DNA from: Haematobia irritans
Lineage: Eukaryota > Arthropoda > Insecta > Diptera > Muscidae
DNA: 64,000 nt
NCBI RefSeq assembly: GCF_050003625.1
Contig: NC_134398.1
Location: forward strand, 17,682,997-17,746,996
Reading direction: 5' to 3'
The position numbers and the translations under genes are program-made. This document shows positions 1 through 11,592 of the stretch, piece by piece (position 1 is the first letter of the stretch; each line of letters opens with the position of its first letter). Under the pieces are notes generated by a model. That model saw only the letters and a list, made by a program, of their open reading frames with translations. It was not told the DNA's origin and searched no databases.

Positions 1-803
1 CCTGATGAAGGCAAGTATGCTGCACTCCCGTAGATCAATGAGAGTCTGAAAGAAAAAGAGCCCAGTATCTTGTTTCTTTTAAAGGATAAGGCTGGGCACT
101 GGCACAGGAAGTGGTACGAGTCCTCCGTAACTTCCGGGTCCAGGCACCATCTACAGATATCATCGTCTTTAAGTCCTATTCTTACCATGTGTTTCCCAAT
201 TGTGTTGTGTCCTGTTATAATACCAATCAGTGGCCGTAATTCCTCTCTGCTCATCGACAACAAAATTTCGCAGTTTCTACGTTTCTTTTCATCCCATATC
301 AACTTGGTTTGCTCGCAACCAACCGAAGAGACCCAGCGTCTACGCCATTGCTCATCATATTTAACCTCTATCCTGTAATGATAAGAAGATAGTGGAGGAA
401 AAACGTCCGCTAGGACATTGCTCGTTCCACGAGCACCCTCCTTAGCCAGCACATCCGCTTCCTCATTTCCTATTATCCCATAGTGCCCAGGTACCCCGCA
501 CAGAGTTATATTATGCTGTTCAGTGAGAACCTTGAGTTCTCGACGACAGCGGCTGACTACCCTAGACCTTATGTCAGTACTGCACAATGCCTTTATAGAT
601 GCCTGACTGTCGATGAAGAAGCTGATATCGCTTCTGTATAACGGCCTCATCAACAGCGATTCAGCAGCCTTCGTGATCGCATAAATCTCAGCCTGAAAAA
701 TACTGCAATCACTATCCAGCGTTTAAGACTCCCTTATACCTAGTTCACTACAATAGATTCCGCTGCCAGTTCCTTCCTCCATCTTCGATCCGTCCGTAAC
801 TTT
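1..803 (-). mobile_element. Degraded 3' part of an RNase H-bearing LINE (non-LTR retrotransposon)
   Basis: Read on the minus strand, this encodes the RNase H domain and C-terminal tail of a LINE ORF2 protein. In order it shows TDGSK (about 797-785), an FQAEIYAI block, a DSQ block and VPGHYGIIGNEEADVLAKEG (about 430-510). All four acidic catalytic positions (D, E, D, D) are visible. A CRWC...H.LCQCPAL cysteine/histidine cluster follows (about 80-150), then a region resembling the usual C-terminus. An in-frame TAA at 723-725 and a frameshift near 45-60 make it a pseudogene. It continues off the left edge. Homology stops abruptly near 803, so the reverse transcriptase part is missing. RNase H followed by a terminal zinc knuckle suggests an I/LOA-type rather than classical Jockey element; the clade is an inference. 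Confidence 0.85.
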
Positions 804-810
804 TCAACTT

Positions 811-1396
811 CAACTTTTTACTTTGTCAAAAGTGGATTTTGTCGCTAAAAAAAAGGATTAGTCGATAAGACGCCTATTGAAGCATACTTTTAGGAGAATA
901 ATCGTAGGAGAATAATGAATGAATTGATGGGATGGATTTAGGTAGCAGTCTACTTGGAGAAGAAATGAGACATCACATGAGCCACACGTTGCCACAATAT
1001 CGCAATAACAAAATATTATTGTAGAATTGATTACTCCAGACAATCAAATGGGAAACAAATGAAATAGAAACCAAAAACGAATTAGGATTTTTTGGATAAT
1101 TTATGATTTATTTTTCTTGAGCTATAAGACTTACCGCAGCGGTGGTTGATGAACAATTGCTTGTTTCCAAAAATTCTCTTCGAAATATTTGCATTTTTTT
1201 AGTGGGTGTACTTTAAAATGAGAATTGAGAGCCTAATTAAAAATTCTACTTTTCAAGTTTGGATATGTCGACTTTTCGATTTTTTTTTTCAAAATATAAA
1301 TGTCAAGATTCAACTTTTTACTTTGTCAAAAGTGGATTTTGTCGCTAAAAAATGATTAGTCGATAAGACGCCTATTGAAGCATACTTTTAGGAGAA
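811..1396 (+). repeat. Direct repeat pair of about 87 bp (811-898 and 1311-1396)
   Basis: The block beginning CAACTTTTTACTTTGTCAAA and ending in AGCATACTTTTAGGAGAA occurs twice, 500 bp apart and nearly identical. The only clear difference is the length of an A run. Its inner motif GATTAGTCGATAAGA recurs at about 18604, again next to an RNase H-type LINE remnant. The block therefore may be a small mobile element or part of the LINE neighbourhood. The DNA between the copies is AT-rich with no feature. Confidence 0.7.
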
Positions 1397-2891
1397 CAGT
1401 GGATGCACATTTCAAATATTTATTGTAATGAGAATAAGTCGAAAGTCGAAATTTCAAACAGATGACTTTAGACTTTTTACATCATTCAGAGGCGATTAAA
1501 TAAATTTTCAAAAAACAAAATCAAAATTAAAATAATCAAATTTGAAGATTATAAAAAGACTACTTCGAAGAAAAAAACTCATATTGAAATACGAACATAC
1601 TATTGGGGCAGATACATACGGTACATTTAGAGCAAATCGTTGTGTCAATATCCAAAAACAAATTTGTTTGTCTAGTCCAAAAAATTGTTTTTAAAATATT
1701 TTAAAATAATTGCATACTTTTAGGGTGCATATATATGTAGAAAATTTTAAATTCGACATTCATCTTTTTCAAAGTTTTGAAGAGTTGAATTTTCAATTTT
1801 TTTAAAACTTCAAAAAGTTTTGATCGTTAAGTGAAGAAATACTTGAAATTTGTGGCCAATTAAAATTAAAAATCTGCCTACAGGTTAGGTTTGATCTGTA
1901 TCATAAGTCGTGGGCAGAATACCATAAAATATTTCTCTGATAGAACATCCTTTGTTTCCTATCCTATGTTATATAATTATTGACATATCTTCACATTTTC
2001 TGGAAATATGTATAGAGTCTTATGTAGACGACAAACTCTGGAAAGCGGCTTAAATGCAATTTCGTATGTCTTTTTCTATTCATAGAAAATGTGCTATTAT
2101 AAGTGGGTTTTATTTTTCCGTTTTTTTTTGCTCTCTTATGATAAGGAAAACATAGCTCTTAACTAAAATTAAATCATATTTTTCTTGTTGTTTTTGTTGT
2201 TGTTATAAGCTTGCCTTCCCAAGGCTTTTACATCTCTATCTCCATCAACATTGACGTTGGTGGTGTCCAATGACTAAATATAGAAGTTACTAGGGTCTTA
2301 AACCTAGCATGTTTCTGCATTTTATGTTACATTCACATAGCCTTGGCAAATATCCATTTATACGCCGAAACGTTACATCTTCTCTCTAGCCCTCCCCCCC
2401 CCCCAAAAAAAAAAAATAAGGGCTTTGACGTCCTAAAGAAATTATTTACAAAGTAATTACGATTAGTGACACAAACAACAAAATCCAGTCAGTTGGATGG
2501 TCACAAATGCTATAAGCTTTATGGTCAGTACGTTGTGAGTAACCATTGGAAAAGCTAAAGAGACTTGGCCAGTAAGAGCTAGGGCCAATGTGAGCTTGAC
2601 CATTTCGAGAAAACAAACCCAAGGCAGTGAGGCGAGGTGAAAAGATTTTCTCAGTGAACGCAATAAGTAAACATGAAAACACACATACATACCATATACA
2701 CACACACACCCAAATACATTGAAAATATATTGAGTTTATTTTAACCACACGATTTTATAGGGAAACAGTGGTAATATAGCGAAAAAATGTAAAGAAAAGA
2801 AATTGAACGAATTCTGAACAATTTTTTCGAAATTACATCTCCCTTTCATTTTATCAGGTTTAAGGATTTGATTAAAAAAAATATTGGATAT
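1397..2891. other. AT-rich unique DNA with simple repeats
   Basis: No gene or known element is recognised. It holds a C11 run directly followed by A12 (2394-2416) and a short (CA)n tract near 2680-2712. Open frames on the minus strand at 2446-2748 overlap one another and look accidental. Confidence 0.6.
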
Positions 2892-4102
2892 AATATGTCA
2901 AAATTTTATTTGTATAGAAAACTTAGTAAACATTTTACTTCTTTAGAAAATTTCGTCAAAATTTTATTTCTGTAGAAAATTTTGTCAAATTTTTACTTCT
3001 ATAGACAATTTTCTCAAAATTTTATTTCTATAGAAAATTTTCTCAAAATTTTATTTCTATAGAAAATTTGGTCAAAATTTTATTTCTTTAGTAAATTTCG
3101 TCAAAATTTTATTTCTATACAAAATATTGTTAAAATTTTATTTCTGTTGAAAATTTTGCAAAATTTTATTTCTATAGGAAATAATGTCAACATTTTATTT
3201 CTATAGAAAATTTTGTCAAAATTTTATTTCTCTAGAAAAATTGTTAAAATTTTATCGCTATAGAAAATATATAGAAAAATTTCTCAAAAGTTTGCTTTTA
3301 TAGAAAATTTTGTCAAAATTTTATTTTCTATAATTTTATCAAAATTGTATTTCTACAGAAAATTTTGTTAAAATTTTATTAGTATAGATAATTTTGTCAA
3401 AATTTTACTTCTATAGAAAATTTTCTCGAAATTTTATTTCTTTAGAAAATTTTGTCAAATTTTTTTTTCTATAGATAATTTTATTTCTATAAAACATTTT
3501 GTCAAAATTTTATATCTATAGAAAATTTTGTGAAAATTTTGTTTCTTTAGAAAATTTTGTGAAAATTTTGTTTCTATAGAAAAATTGTTAAAATTTTATT
3601 GCTATAGAAAATTGTGTCAAAATTTTATTTCTATAGAAAATTTTGTCAAAATGTTATTTCCATAGAAAATTTTCTCAAAATTTTATTTGTATAGAGAATT
3701 TTCTCAAAATTTTATTTCTATAGAAAAATTTATCTAAATTTTATTTCTATAGAGAATTTTCTCAAAATTTTACTTCTATAGAAAATTTTTTTAATTTTTT
3801 TTTATAGAGAATGGTGTCAAAATTTTATTTCTATAGAAAATAGTGTCAACATTTTATTTCCATAGAAAATTTTGTCAACATTTTATTTCTATAGAAAATT
3901 TTGTAAAAATTTTTTATATAGAACATTTTTTAAAATTTTTTTATATAGAAAATTTTGTAAACATTTTTTTACATAGAAAATTTTGGCAAAATTTTATTTC
4001 TATAGACAATGTGACCAAAATTTTATTTCTATAGAAAATTTTCTCAAAAGTTTATTGCTATAAAATTCTCTATTCTCAAAATTCTTTTTCTATAGAAAAC
4101 TT
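2892..4102 (+). repeat. 29-bp minisatellite array M1, plus orientation
   Basis: About 40 degenerate copies of a 29-bp unit. The unit joins AAAATTTTGTCAAAATTTT to ATTTCTATAG, so it contains the perfect palindrome TTTCTATAGAAA and two AAAATTTT palindromes. Only the central GTC gives it direction. Frequent variants are TTTCTTTAG, CTCAAAATTT and GTCAACATTT. Reading frames through it give repeated FYFYRKF / FISIEN peptides, which I regard as meaningless. The right flank (4103-4198) carries the 'end R' sequence (GGAATATTTTG, then ATTTACC and CTACGAAACAGTAAAAT) that also follows arrays near 19.8 and 51.4 kb. Confidence 0.9.
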
Positions 4103-4198
4103 GTGAAGTAACCATTATTTATTTGGAGAGGAATATTTTGCAAAATTTACCGAATCATTAAGAACTCTTCCAATCTACGAAACAGTAAAATATCTACT

Positions 4199-5296
4199 TT
4201 TTCAATTCGAATCTCCTAACTCTCTCCTAAAATCTCCTAAAACGGATTCATTTAAATATTTATCAATTTTTGGTTAACAAGGAAAACTTTGTATCACAGA
4301 AAATCGTGTTTATACGAAGCAAAACTTGCTTTTTTAAAGGGAAAAAATATTTGTTTAGTATATTTTTAATATTTGTTTTTCCGCTTTACACCACTGTCCA
4401 TCGATATAGTAAAGTTTTGCAATAGAAGCTTAATAAAATCGTTAACCACAGTAATTTGCCAGTAAATATAAGCGTTTAATGTGTGTTTTCTAAAATATAC
4501 GTGTGTGCGAGAGTAATTCTCTTCATCCATTTGAGTGTATGTATGGGTGTGTGTGTTCGTTTGCTTTTAATGCCCATCGAAGTAAAGGCAGCTAAAATAA
4601 CTGTGTTGTTTCTTCCACACGTCCCCCTCTCTTTATATGCTTTGGAATGAGGAAGCCCAATGCATAAGCGGATAATTACTTTGGAAAATTGTGATCAATC
4701 ATAGCTTCTGATGGCCACCAAATGGTGTTGGTAATTGTTGTAAAGGTAGTTGGATTGCTTTTGCTTGCCCATAACACAAACAAACAAAAAAAATTTTAAT
4801 GGAGCCCTCGCAGAAGAGGATCCTTTAGAAAAGCATAATAGACTTGAAGGTTTTTGGGAGAGTAGTGGTTTTATAATGAGAACCACCGATGATGATAATG
4901 ATGACGACGATGAGGGAGATATTGGTTACACAAAAAAAGAAAAAAACAAAACTGGCAAAAGGAAACCAAACAATGACAACTAAAGCCACAAAACGCCAAT
5001 CAAAGTAATGGAGAATGACAGCAAACAGGAAGTTTGAAAAGAAATGGGGGAAAAGTTCTATTTTTATATATAAAGGGAGATCAAAAACATATGGGTTTTA
5101 ATATGAAGAAGTTTTACACTCAAGATTTTAAGGCTTAATTTAAGTATGAATAGTTATACGTTCGATAGGAAGAAAGATTATTTATTTTCCATTATGAATT
5201 TAAGCATCATACTCAATTGTAGATTTTTCACTAATCTAATGGTCATCTCAAGCTAATCTATATGTGGCTCTGAAAATCCAACAAATTCAAAAACAA
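4199..5296. other. Unique AT-rich DNA with GAT/GAC simple repeat
   Basis: No element is recognised. A GATGAT/GACGAC tract lies near 4888-4912 and gives an acidic open frame on plus (4750-4983) that I do not believe. A GTGTG-rich stretch lies near 4480-4560. Confidence 0.55.
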
Positions 5297-5743
5297 AATT
5301 TTAAAAATTTTCTTTAGAAATAAAATTTTGACAATATTTTCTATAGAAATAACATTTTTAACAAAATTTTATATAGAAATAAAATTCTGACCAAATTTTC
5401 AATAGAAATAAAATTTTGACAACATTTTCCATAGAAATAAAATTTTGATAAAATTTTCTATAGAAATACAATTTGGCAAAATTTTCTATAGAAATAAAAT
5501 TTCTACAAAATTTTGATAAAATTTTATATAGAAATAACATTTTTGACAAAATTTTCTGTAGAAATAAAATTTTAACAAAATTTTCTATAGGAATAATATT
5601 TTGACAACATTTTTTATAGAAATAAAATATATACTAAATTTTGTATAGAAATAAAATTTTGAGAAAATTCTCTATAGAAATAAAATTTTCTATGGAAATA
5701 AAATTTTGACAAAATTTTCTATAGAAATAAATTTTTGACAAAA
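5297..5743 (-). repeat. 29-bp minisatellite array M2 (left part), minus orientation
   Basis: About 15 units in the opposite orientation to M1 (AAAATTTTGACAAAATTTTC...). The array is interrupted exactly at 5743/8035 by a Helitron and resumes at 8035. Confidence 0.9.
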
Positions 5744-8034
5744 TCTATATATATAAAATTCAAATTATGTTTGTTTATTTGTTTGTTTGTTTGTTTGTTT
5801 GTTTGTTTGTTTATTTGTATGTTCCGGGTTGGCGCGAAAACGGCTGAACCGATTTATTTGAAACTTTCAGAGATCGTGGGGGGCACTCATGTGCTGAAAA
5901 TAGGGTACCTCATTTTTTGACATATGGTCGCGGAGAGGAACCTCCCTTTGTCCGACTTTTTGAAAATTAAACCAAACTTGACCGATTTGCACGAAGTTTT
6001 CAGGGATAGTAGGGGGTGATCCCTAGACAAAGATTCGCAATTTTTTTTTTCGAAATTTGATCGGGAGGGGGTACCTCCCCTTAAGCGACTTTTAGTTTGT
6101 TTTTGTGGTCCGTGTTGGCTACGAAACGGCTGAACCGATTTACTTGAAACTTTCAGAGATCGTAGGGGGCGTTCATGTGGTAAAAATAGGGTACCTCATT
6201 TTTTGACACCTGGTCGCGGAGGGGGACCTCCCCTTTGTCGGACTTTTTGAAATTTGGACCAAAGTTGACCGATTTGCTTGAAATTTTCATTGAAGTTTGG
6301 GGTTGGCATCTAGACAAAGATCCGCTACTTTATATTTCGATATTTGGGGCGGAGGGGGGCCTCCCCTTTGTTCGACTTTTTGAAACTTGGAACAAAATTA
6401 TGCGATTTGCTTGAAATTTTCATTGAATGTTGGGGTTGGCATCTAGACAAAAATCCGCTACATTATTTTTCGATATTTGGTCGGGGAGGGGGACCACCCC
6501 ATTGCCCGACTTTTTTTTAAAGTACAGTGAAAACAAAACTAAACTCCCGCGACTGAAATTTTACGGAAAAAATGGGTGAGGTTATGAAATTTATATCAGG
6601 TTCCTGATTTTTTAATAAAAATAAAAGGGCATAGGGAGACATCCGCTTCTCTTAAGTACATGCAGAGAAACAATTAAACTTTACCGAGTTACTTGAAATT
6701 TACAGAGCACTTTGGAGAGATCGTAACCTCCGTCAACCGTAATAGTTGATACCTGATTTTGTGATATTTGGACGGAAGAGAGGCCGCCCCTTTAGGCTTA
6801 TAATTTGCTTGACATTTTCTGGTACGTTTACAAAAGATACGCTTTTCGACATTTGGTCGGGGAGGAGGCCCTCCTCTAAAACTGCAAAAAAAAATTTAAG
6901 TTTTCTTGAAATTTACAAAAGCAGTGGGGGAAGGTTATGAACGAAGAGGCAACCTTCCTTGTCCCACACTTGAAGGAAAGTTTCAAGAATTTTCAGGGAA
7001 GGTTAGGGGTGCTATTCACTACGGTGTTTGTCGATATTGTATCGGGGAAAGTGACGTCCCTTTAAAACAATAGAGCAAAATTTAAACATCGCCGATTTAC
7101 TTGAAATTTACAGGGAACGTGGGAGGAGGTGATTAAATTTATACATGATTTTTAAATTAGTATATGATTTTTCGATATCTGGTTAGGGAAGGGGAAAATT
7201 GAAATAAACTTTGTCGATTTACTTCGATAGAATTTATAGGAACCATTGAGTAGTTGCGAAATTAATATAGGATACGTGATAGTCCGATATCAGGTCGGAG
7301 TGGAGCGAAGGTGGGGGGAGGGTTCCCTTTTGTCCGTTTTTTTTTTCTTAAATTGAAAGTAGAGGGTTGTCCGAAAATGGGAACTCGGTACATAATTTTT
7401 GATTTTTGCACAGGCTTCTGCCAGACTTCTTTTTAGTAAAGAGTGGGTTCCCTTTTGTCCGTTTTTTTTTTCTTAAGTTGAAAGTTGAGGGTTGTCCGTA
7501 AATGGGAACTCGGTACATAATTTTATGATTTTTGCACAGGCTTCTGCCAGACTTCTTTTTAGTAAAGAACTTAAATTTACATGAAATTGGCAGCCAACGT
7601 ATAGGGTGCATCATTTTCCAACATTTTAGCAAATGTTAATGTGGTAAAATTTTTTACTACTTTTGCTTTTTCCGATTTATTGGATGGGACACAGTAATTC
7701 TTTGTATGTTATAATAGAGTGCCTCATTTTCAGATATGTTGAGGAGAAGGATACCTTTCCTTGACAAACCACACTTAAAATTCACAAGAAATATACAAGA
7801 TTGTCCAACGACTTGAATACAGAACATTATTAAAAAAATTTGGAGGAAAGGGCACACCCTCTCCCGCCGTATTTGTACCTATAAACGAAAAATCAAGTAG
7901 TCCGTTTTGTTTAAAAGAATTGAAATCTTTTCGAATTTGTTTTCAGCACGAAGGATATAGTTGACTAAGTTAACGCAAAATGTTCCTCCAAATACGCTTC
8001 GGAAGGCGCAGCGAAGCGGGCCGGGTTACGCTAG
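5744..8034 (+). mobile_element. Non-autonomous Helitron (about 2.3 kb)
   Basis: The 5' end is TCTATATATATAAAATTC and the 3' end is CTAG (8031-8034), matching the Helitron TC...CTRR rule. Twelve bases upstream of CTAG lies a GC-rich hairpin, CGCTTCG (7995-8001) pairing with CGAAGCG (8012-8018). The insertion sits between A (5743) and T (8035), and removing it restores a minisatellite unit, so both boundaries are exact. A (TTTG)n tract follows the 5' end (5767-5816). The body repeats a CGGCTGAACCGATTTACTTG-like phrase several times, separated by GGGGAGGGG-rich stretches. No Rep/helicase coding is seen; a polymerase III or coding role is not supported. Confidence 0.88.
7319..7568 (+). repeat. 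126-bp tandem duplication inside the Helitron
   Basis: Two neighbouring copies (7319-7444 and 7445-7568) of a block from GGGTTCCCTTTTGTCCG to TTCTTTTTAGTAAAGA differ by only a few bases. The duplication is therefore much younger than the rest of this degraded element. Confidence 0.85.
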
Positions 8035-8218
8035 TTTTCTATATAAATAAAATTTTGACAAAATTTTCTATAGAAATAAAATGTTAATAAAATTTTGTAT
8101 AGAAATAAAATCTTTACAAAATGTTTTGACAAAAATTTATATAGAAATAAAATTTTGACAAAATTTTCTATAGAATTTTCCATAGAAATAAAATTTTGAT
8201 AGAATGTTCTATAGAAAA
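8035..8218 (-). repeat. 29-bp minisatellite array M2 (middle part), minus orientation
   Basis: Continuation of the array cut by the Helitron on the left. It is cut on the right by family A copy A1 and resumes at 10614. One ancestral array thus hosts two different insertions. Confidence 0.88.
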
Positions 8219-8944
8219 AACAAGTATATACGGCCCTAAGTTCGGCCAGGCCGAATCTTATGTACCCTCCACCATGGATTGCGTAAAAAACTTCTACGGA
8301 AGACTGTCATCCACAATCGAATTAATTGGGTTGTGGTATCTTAAAACTTCTTAACATCATTTTCTAAATTGTCAGTTAGTCCATACGTGGTATATATTAG
8401 ACAAAAAAGGTATTTATAGGTAAGTCTACAAATAATTACGAATCGATATAGACGTTTGCACGGTACGTAGAGAGTCAGAATTGAAATATGGGGGTTATAT
8501 ACAATTATGAACTTTGGACCAATTTTTGTGAGATTGGGGATCGATTTATCTGAGGGCTATATATAACTATAGACCGATATGGACCTAGTTAGGCATGGTT
8601 GTTAACGGCCATATACTAGCACAATGTACCAAACTTCAACTGACTCGAATCCTCCAAGTGACTCCAAAACCAAATCTCGGGATCGGTTTATATGGGGGCT
8701 ATATATGATTATGGACTGATATGGACACCTTTTGGCATGGTTGTTAAATATCATTAAATAGCATGGTTCACGCAAAAAATAATTCTTTCCTCCCAAACGA
8801 AATTTCAGACAAACAAATTTCGTTTCTTATTTGCTTTTCGCTGTAAGGAAGTGTATTTGGAAGAAAAGTATATACTTTTCGTGATAAACATTTATTCTTT
8901 TCCAGGATGTAACAACAATTTCATATAGACTAACTAAAACAAAA

Positions 8945-9156
8945 ATTTTTCTTGCTAATTGCATTTTCCCTCACATCTTTCTCACATCCACGAGTTTTTT
9001 TAGTTCTTAACACCTTTTCCTGTAATACCAACAATGTAGAAGAAATTATACGAATTTATAAATTTTGAAATTTTTTTTACCTTTCGCCTGGACGGAGAAT
9101 CGAACCGTGGACCATGCACTTTGTAAGCCAACACACTAACCACTGAGCTATGGACC
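8945..9156 (-). mobile_element. tRNA-derived SINE
   Basis: The minus strand has a tRNA-like head (9085-9156). The polymerase III A box TAGCTCAGTGGTTAG is at 9136-9150 and the B box GGTTCGATTCTCC at 9094-9106. A body follows with AATTTCTTCTACATTGTTGG, AAAAGGTGTTAAGAACTAAA and CTCGTGGATGTGAGAAAGAT. The same head-plus-body recurs on plus at about 15440-15660, so this is a mobile family rather than a lone tRNA gene. The anticodon arm does not pair well, so I do not call a functional tRNA. Confidence 0.75.
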
Positions 9157-9261
9157 TGTTATGGTCATCAATAGATAATTATCCATATAAGTTATATGTA
9201 TATAGCATAGCTTGCGTCGCCCACGAACCGAATAAACAAAGTTTATTTAACAGAAACAAAC

Positions 9262-9335
9262 ATTTAGTTTGGCACCGTGGAGCACCGTGACTCTCATGCA
9301 AAGGGTCGTGGGTTCGATCCCTGCTTCGACCAAAG

Positions 9336-9363
<28 letters not shown>
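9262..9363 (+). mobile_element. Second tRNA-like/SINE fragment ending in T28
   Basis: Contains a B-box-like GGTTCGATCCC (9311-9321) within GGGTCGTGGGTTCGATCCC and is followed by 28 T residues (9336-9363). The A box half is shortened or mutated. The head differs from the 9085-9156 SINE, so a second tRNA-related family is present. Confidence 0.55.
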
Positions 9364-9366
<3 letters not shown>

Positions 9367-9768
9367 TACATTCTACATATGTTCGGAAGATTCCGAAAAA
9401 AATGTTCAACATTACATTGTACTATATTAAATTTTGAACTGTAAAATGTGTTTTAGTAAAGACCAAAAGCCAGAAAAGAACAGTGTTTGATATAAACGAA
9501 ATGGACTCTGTTGTTGTTTCAAAAATAACTTATTTTATTGAAAAAATAAAAACTTTGTTACAAACGAATTTTTTTGGTGATAAAAGTTTAAAATTTTCGA
9601 AGCAATTCAAAAAACTCTAACAAAAGAAAAACGTTTTCGGTACACGTTTTCCAAACGTTTTTTTTCTTTGCGTGTTGTTAAATATCATGTACTAACATCC
9701 GGAGGTCAAATCTGTGGATCGGTTTATATGGGGGCTATATATAATTATGGACCGATTTCGACCAATTT

Positions 9769-10539
9769 TTGCATGGGTGTTTGAGGCCATATATTAACAC
9801 CACATACCAAATTTCAAACGAATCGGTTGAATTTTGCTCTTCCACGAGGCTCCGGAGGTCAAATCTGGGGATCGGTTTATATGGGGCTATATATAATTAT
9901 GGACCGATGTGGACCAATTTTCGCATTGTCATTAGAGACCTTATACTAATACCATGTACCAAATTTCAGCAGAATCGGATGAAATTTGCTTTTCTTAGAG
10001 GCTCCGCAAGCCAAATCTGGGGATCGGTTAATATGGGGGCTATATATAATTATGAACCGATGTGGACCAATTTTTGCATGGTTGTTAGAGACCATATACT
10101 AACACCATGTACCAAATTTCAGCCGGATCGGATGAAATTTTCTTCTCTTAGAGGCTCCGCAAGCCAAATCTGGGGATCGGTTTATATGGGGGCTATATAT
10201 AATTATGAACCGATGTGGACCAATTTTTGCATGGTTGTTAGAGACAATATACCAACACCATTTACCAAATTTCAGCCGGATCGGATGAAATTTGCTTCTC
10301 TTAGACAATCGGCAAGCCAAATTTGGGGGTCCGTTTATATAGGGGCTATACATATATGGCCCATTTGCAATACCATCCGACCTACATCAATAACATTTAC
10401 TTGTGCCAAGTTTCAAGTCGATAGCTTGTTTCGTTCGGAAGTTAGCGTGATTTCAACAGACGGATGGACGGACGGACATGCTCAGATTGACTCAGAATTT
10501 CACCACGACCCAGAATATATATACTTTATGGGGTCTTAG
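9769..10539 (+). other. Open frame across 153-bp units of A1 (doubtful coding)
   Basis: 256 codons open, made of 51-residue repeats containing YMGAIYNYGPMWTNF and CTKFQPDRMKF. The same frame is open in A2 (23688-24704, minus, 338 codons) and A4 (57235-57792, plus, 185 codons). There is no known domain. The openness may follow simply from a stop-free unit of 3 x 51 bases; I give it little weight as a gene. Confidence 0.15.
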
Positions 10540-10613
10540 AGCAATATTTCGATGTGTTACAAACGGAATGACAAAGTTAATATACCCCCATCCTATGGTG
10601 GAGGGTATAAAAA

Positions 10614-11592
10614 TTACAAAATCTTGTATAAAAATAAAATTTTAACAAAATTTTCTATCTATAGAAATAAGATTTTTAAAACTTTTCTATAGAAATAAAA
10701 TTTTGACAAAATTTTCTATAGAAATACAATTTTGACAAAATTTTCTACAGATATAAAATTTTGACAAAATTTTTTAGAGAAATAAAATTTTGACAAAATT
10801 TTCTATAGAAATAAATTTTTGCAAAATATTCTATAGAAATAAAATTTGTACAACATTTTGATTAAATTTTATATAGAAATAACATTTTTGACAAATTTTT
10901 CTGTAGAAATAAAATTTTTACAATTTTTTTTTTTTAATTTTCTATAGAAATAAAATTTTGACGAAATTTTCTATAGGAATAAAATTTTGACGAAATTTTC
11001 TATAGGAATAAAATTTTGACATTTTCTATAGAAATAAAATTTTTACTAAATTTTGTTTAGAAATAAAATTTTGACAAAATTGTCTATAGAAATAAAATTT
11101 TGACGAAACTTTCCATAGAAATAAAATTTTTGACAAAATTTTCTACAGAAGTGAAAATTTGGTGAAATGTTCTATAGAAAAAAATTTACAAAATTTTGTA
11201 TAGAAATAAAATTTTGACAAAATTTTCTATCTATAGAAATAAGATATTTAAAAATTTTCTATAGAAATAAAATTTTACAAAATTTTCTGTAGGAATAAAA
11301 TTTTGACAAAATTTTCTATATAAATAAATTGTGACAAAATTTTGTGTAGAAATAACATTTTGACAAAATTTTCTATAGAAATAAAATGATGACAAAATTA
11401 TCTATTGAAATAAAATTTTGACAAAATTTTCTATAGAAATAACATTTTGACAAAATTTTCTTTAGAAATAAAATTTTGACAAAATTTTGTAAGAAATAAA
11501 ATTTTGACGAAATATTCTATAGAAATAACATTTTGACGAAATTTTCTTTAGAAATAAAATTTTGACAAAATTTTCTATAGAAATATAATTTT
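10614..11592 (-). repeat. 29-bp minisatellite array M2/M3 (right part), minus orientation
   Basis: About 33 units, continuing the array that carries the Helitron and A1. The right edge fades into unique DNA without the 'end L' flank seen at other minus arrays. Confidence 0.9.

Larger units (their letters stand above)
8769..9674. mobile_element. MITE-like insertion with CACGCAAA termini
   Basis: The 906-bp segment begins CACGCAAAAAATAATTC and ends as the reverse complement of CACGCAAAGAAAAAAAACG. It splits an A1 unit (GCATGGTT / TTGTTAAATATCAT), leaving a probable TT duplication. Just to the left the A1 phrase GCATGGTTGTTAAATATCAT is itself duplicated. It contains two tRNA-like segments. No transposase is present. 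Confidence 0.65.
8219..10613 (+). mobile_element. Family A element, copy A1 (mini-me/DINE-1-like, non-autonomous)
   Basis: Starts AACAAGTATATACGGCC, then a hairpin TAAGTTCGGCC/GGCCGAATCTTA (8237-8260), then TACCCTCCACCAT (8263-8275). Its exact reverse complement ATGGTGGAGGGTA is at the 3' end (10595-10607). The interior has 153-bp tandem units, each with GGATCGGTTTATATGGGGGC and ATTATGGACCGAT, and ends in a (GGAC)n tract near 10459-10480. A frame open from 9769 to 10539 arises because 153 is a multiple of three; no protein family is recognised. The copy is split by an insertion at 8769-9674. Subterminal inverted repeats plus (GTCY)n are the marks of Helentron-derived DINE-1/mini-me elements; assignment to that group is inference. 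Confidence 0.8.

Noticed and set aside
2394..2416. C11A12 run as a regulatory signal
   Set aside because: A homopolymer junction is expected as simple sequence or a sequencing-sensitive site; nothing around it supports a function.
3843..4034. Open frames with FYFYRKF / FISIEN repeats in the minisatellites (also 19308-19562, 24698-24895, 36512-36709, 60768-61004 and others)
   Set aside because: They are translations of the 29-bp unit in shifting frames. Each is short and ends at the TAG within the unit when the frame comes round; not genes.
4750..4983. Acidic 77-codon plus frame
   Set aside because: Driven by a GAT/GAC simple repeat followed by A-rich DNA; no homology recognised.
5735..5920. 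Small frame at the Helitron 5' end rich in FVCLFVCLF
   Set aside because: Encoded by the (TTTG)n tract; not a protein.
9085..9156. A functional tRNA gene on minus
   Set aside because: A and B boxes are good but the anticodon stem does not pair and the sequence continues into a repeated SINE body.
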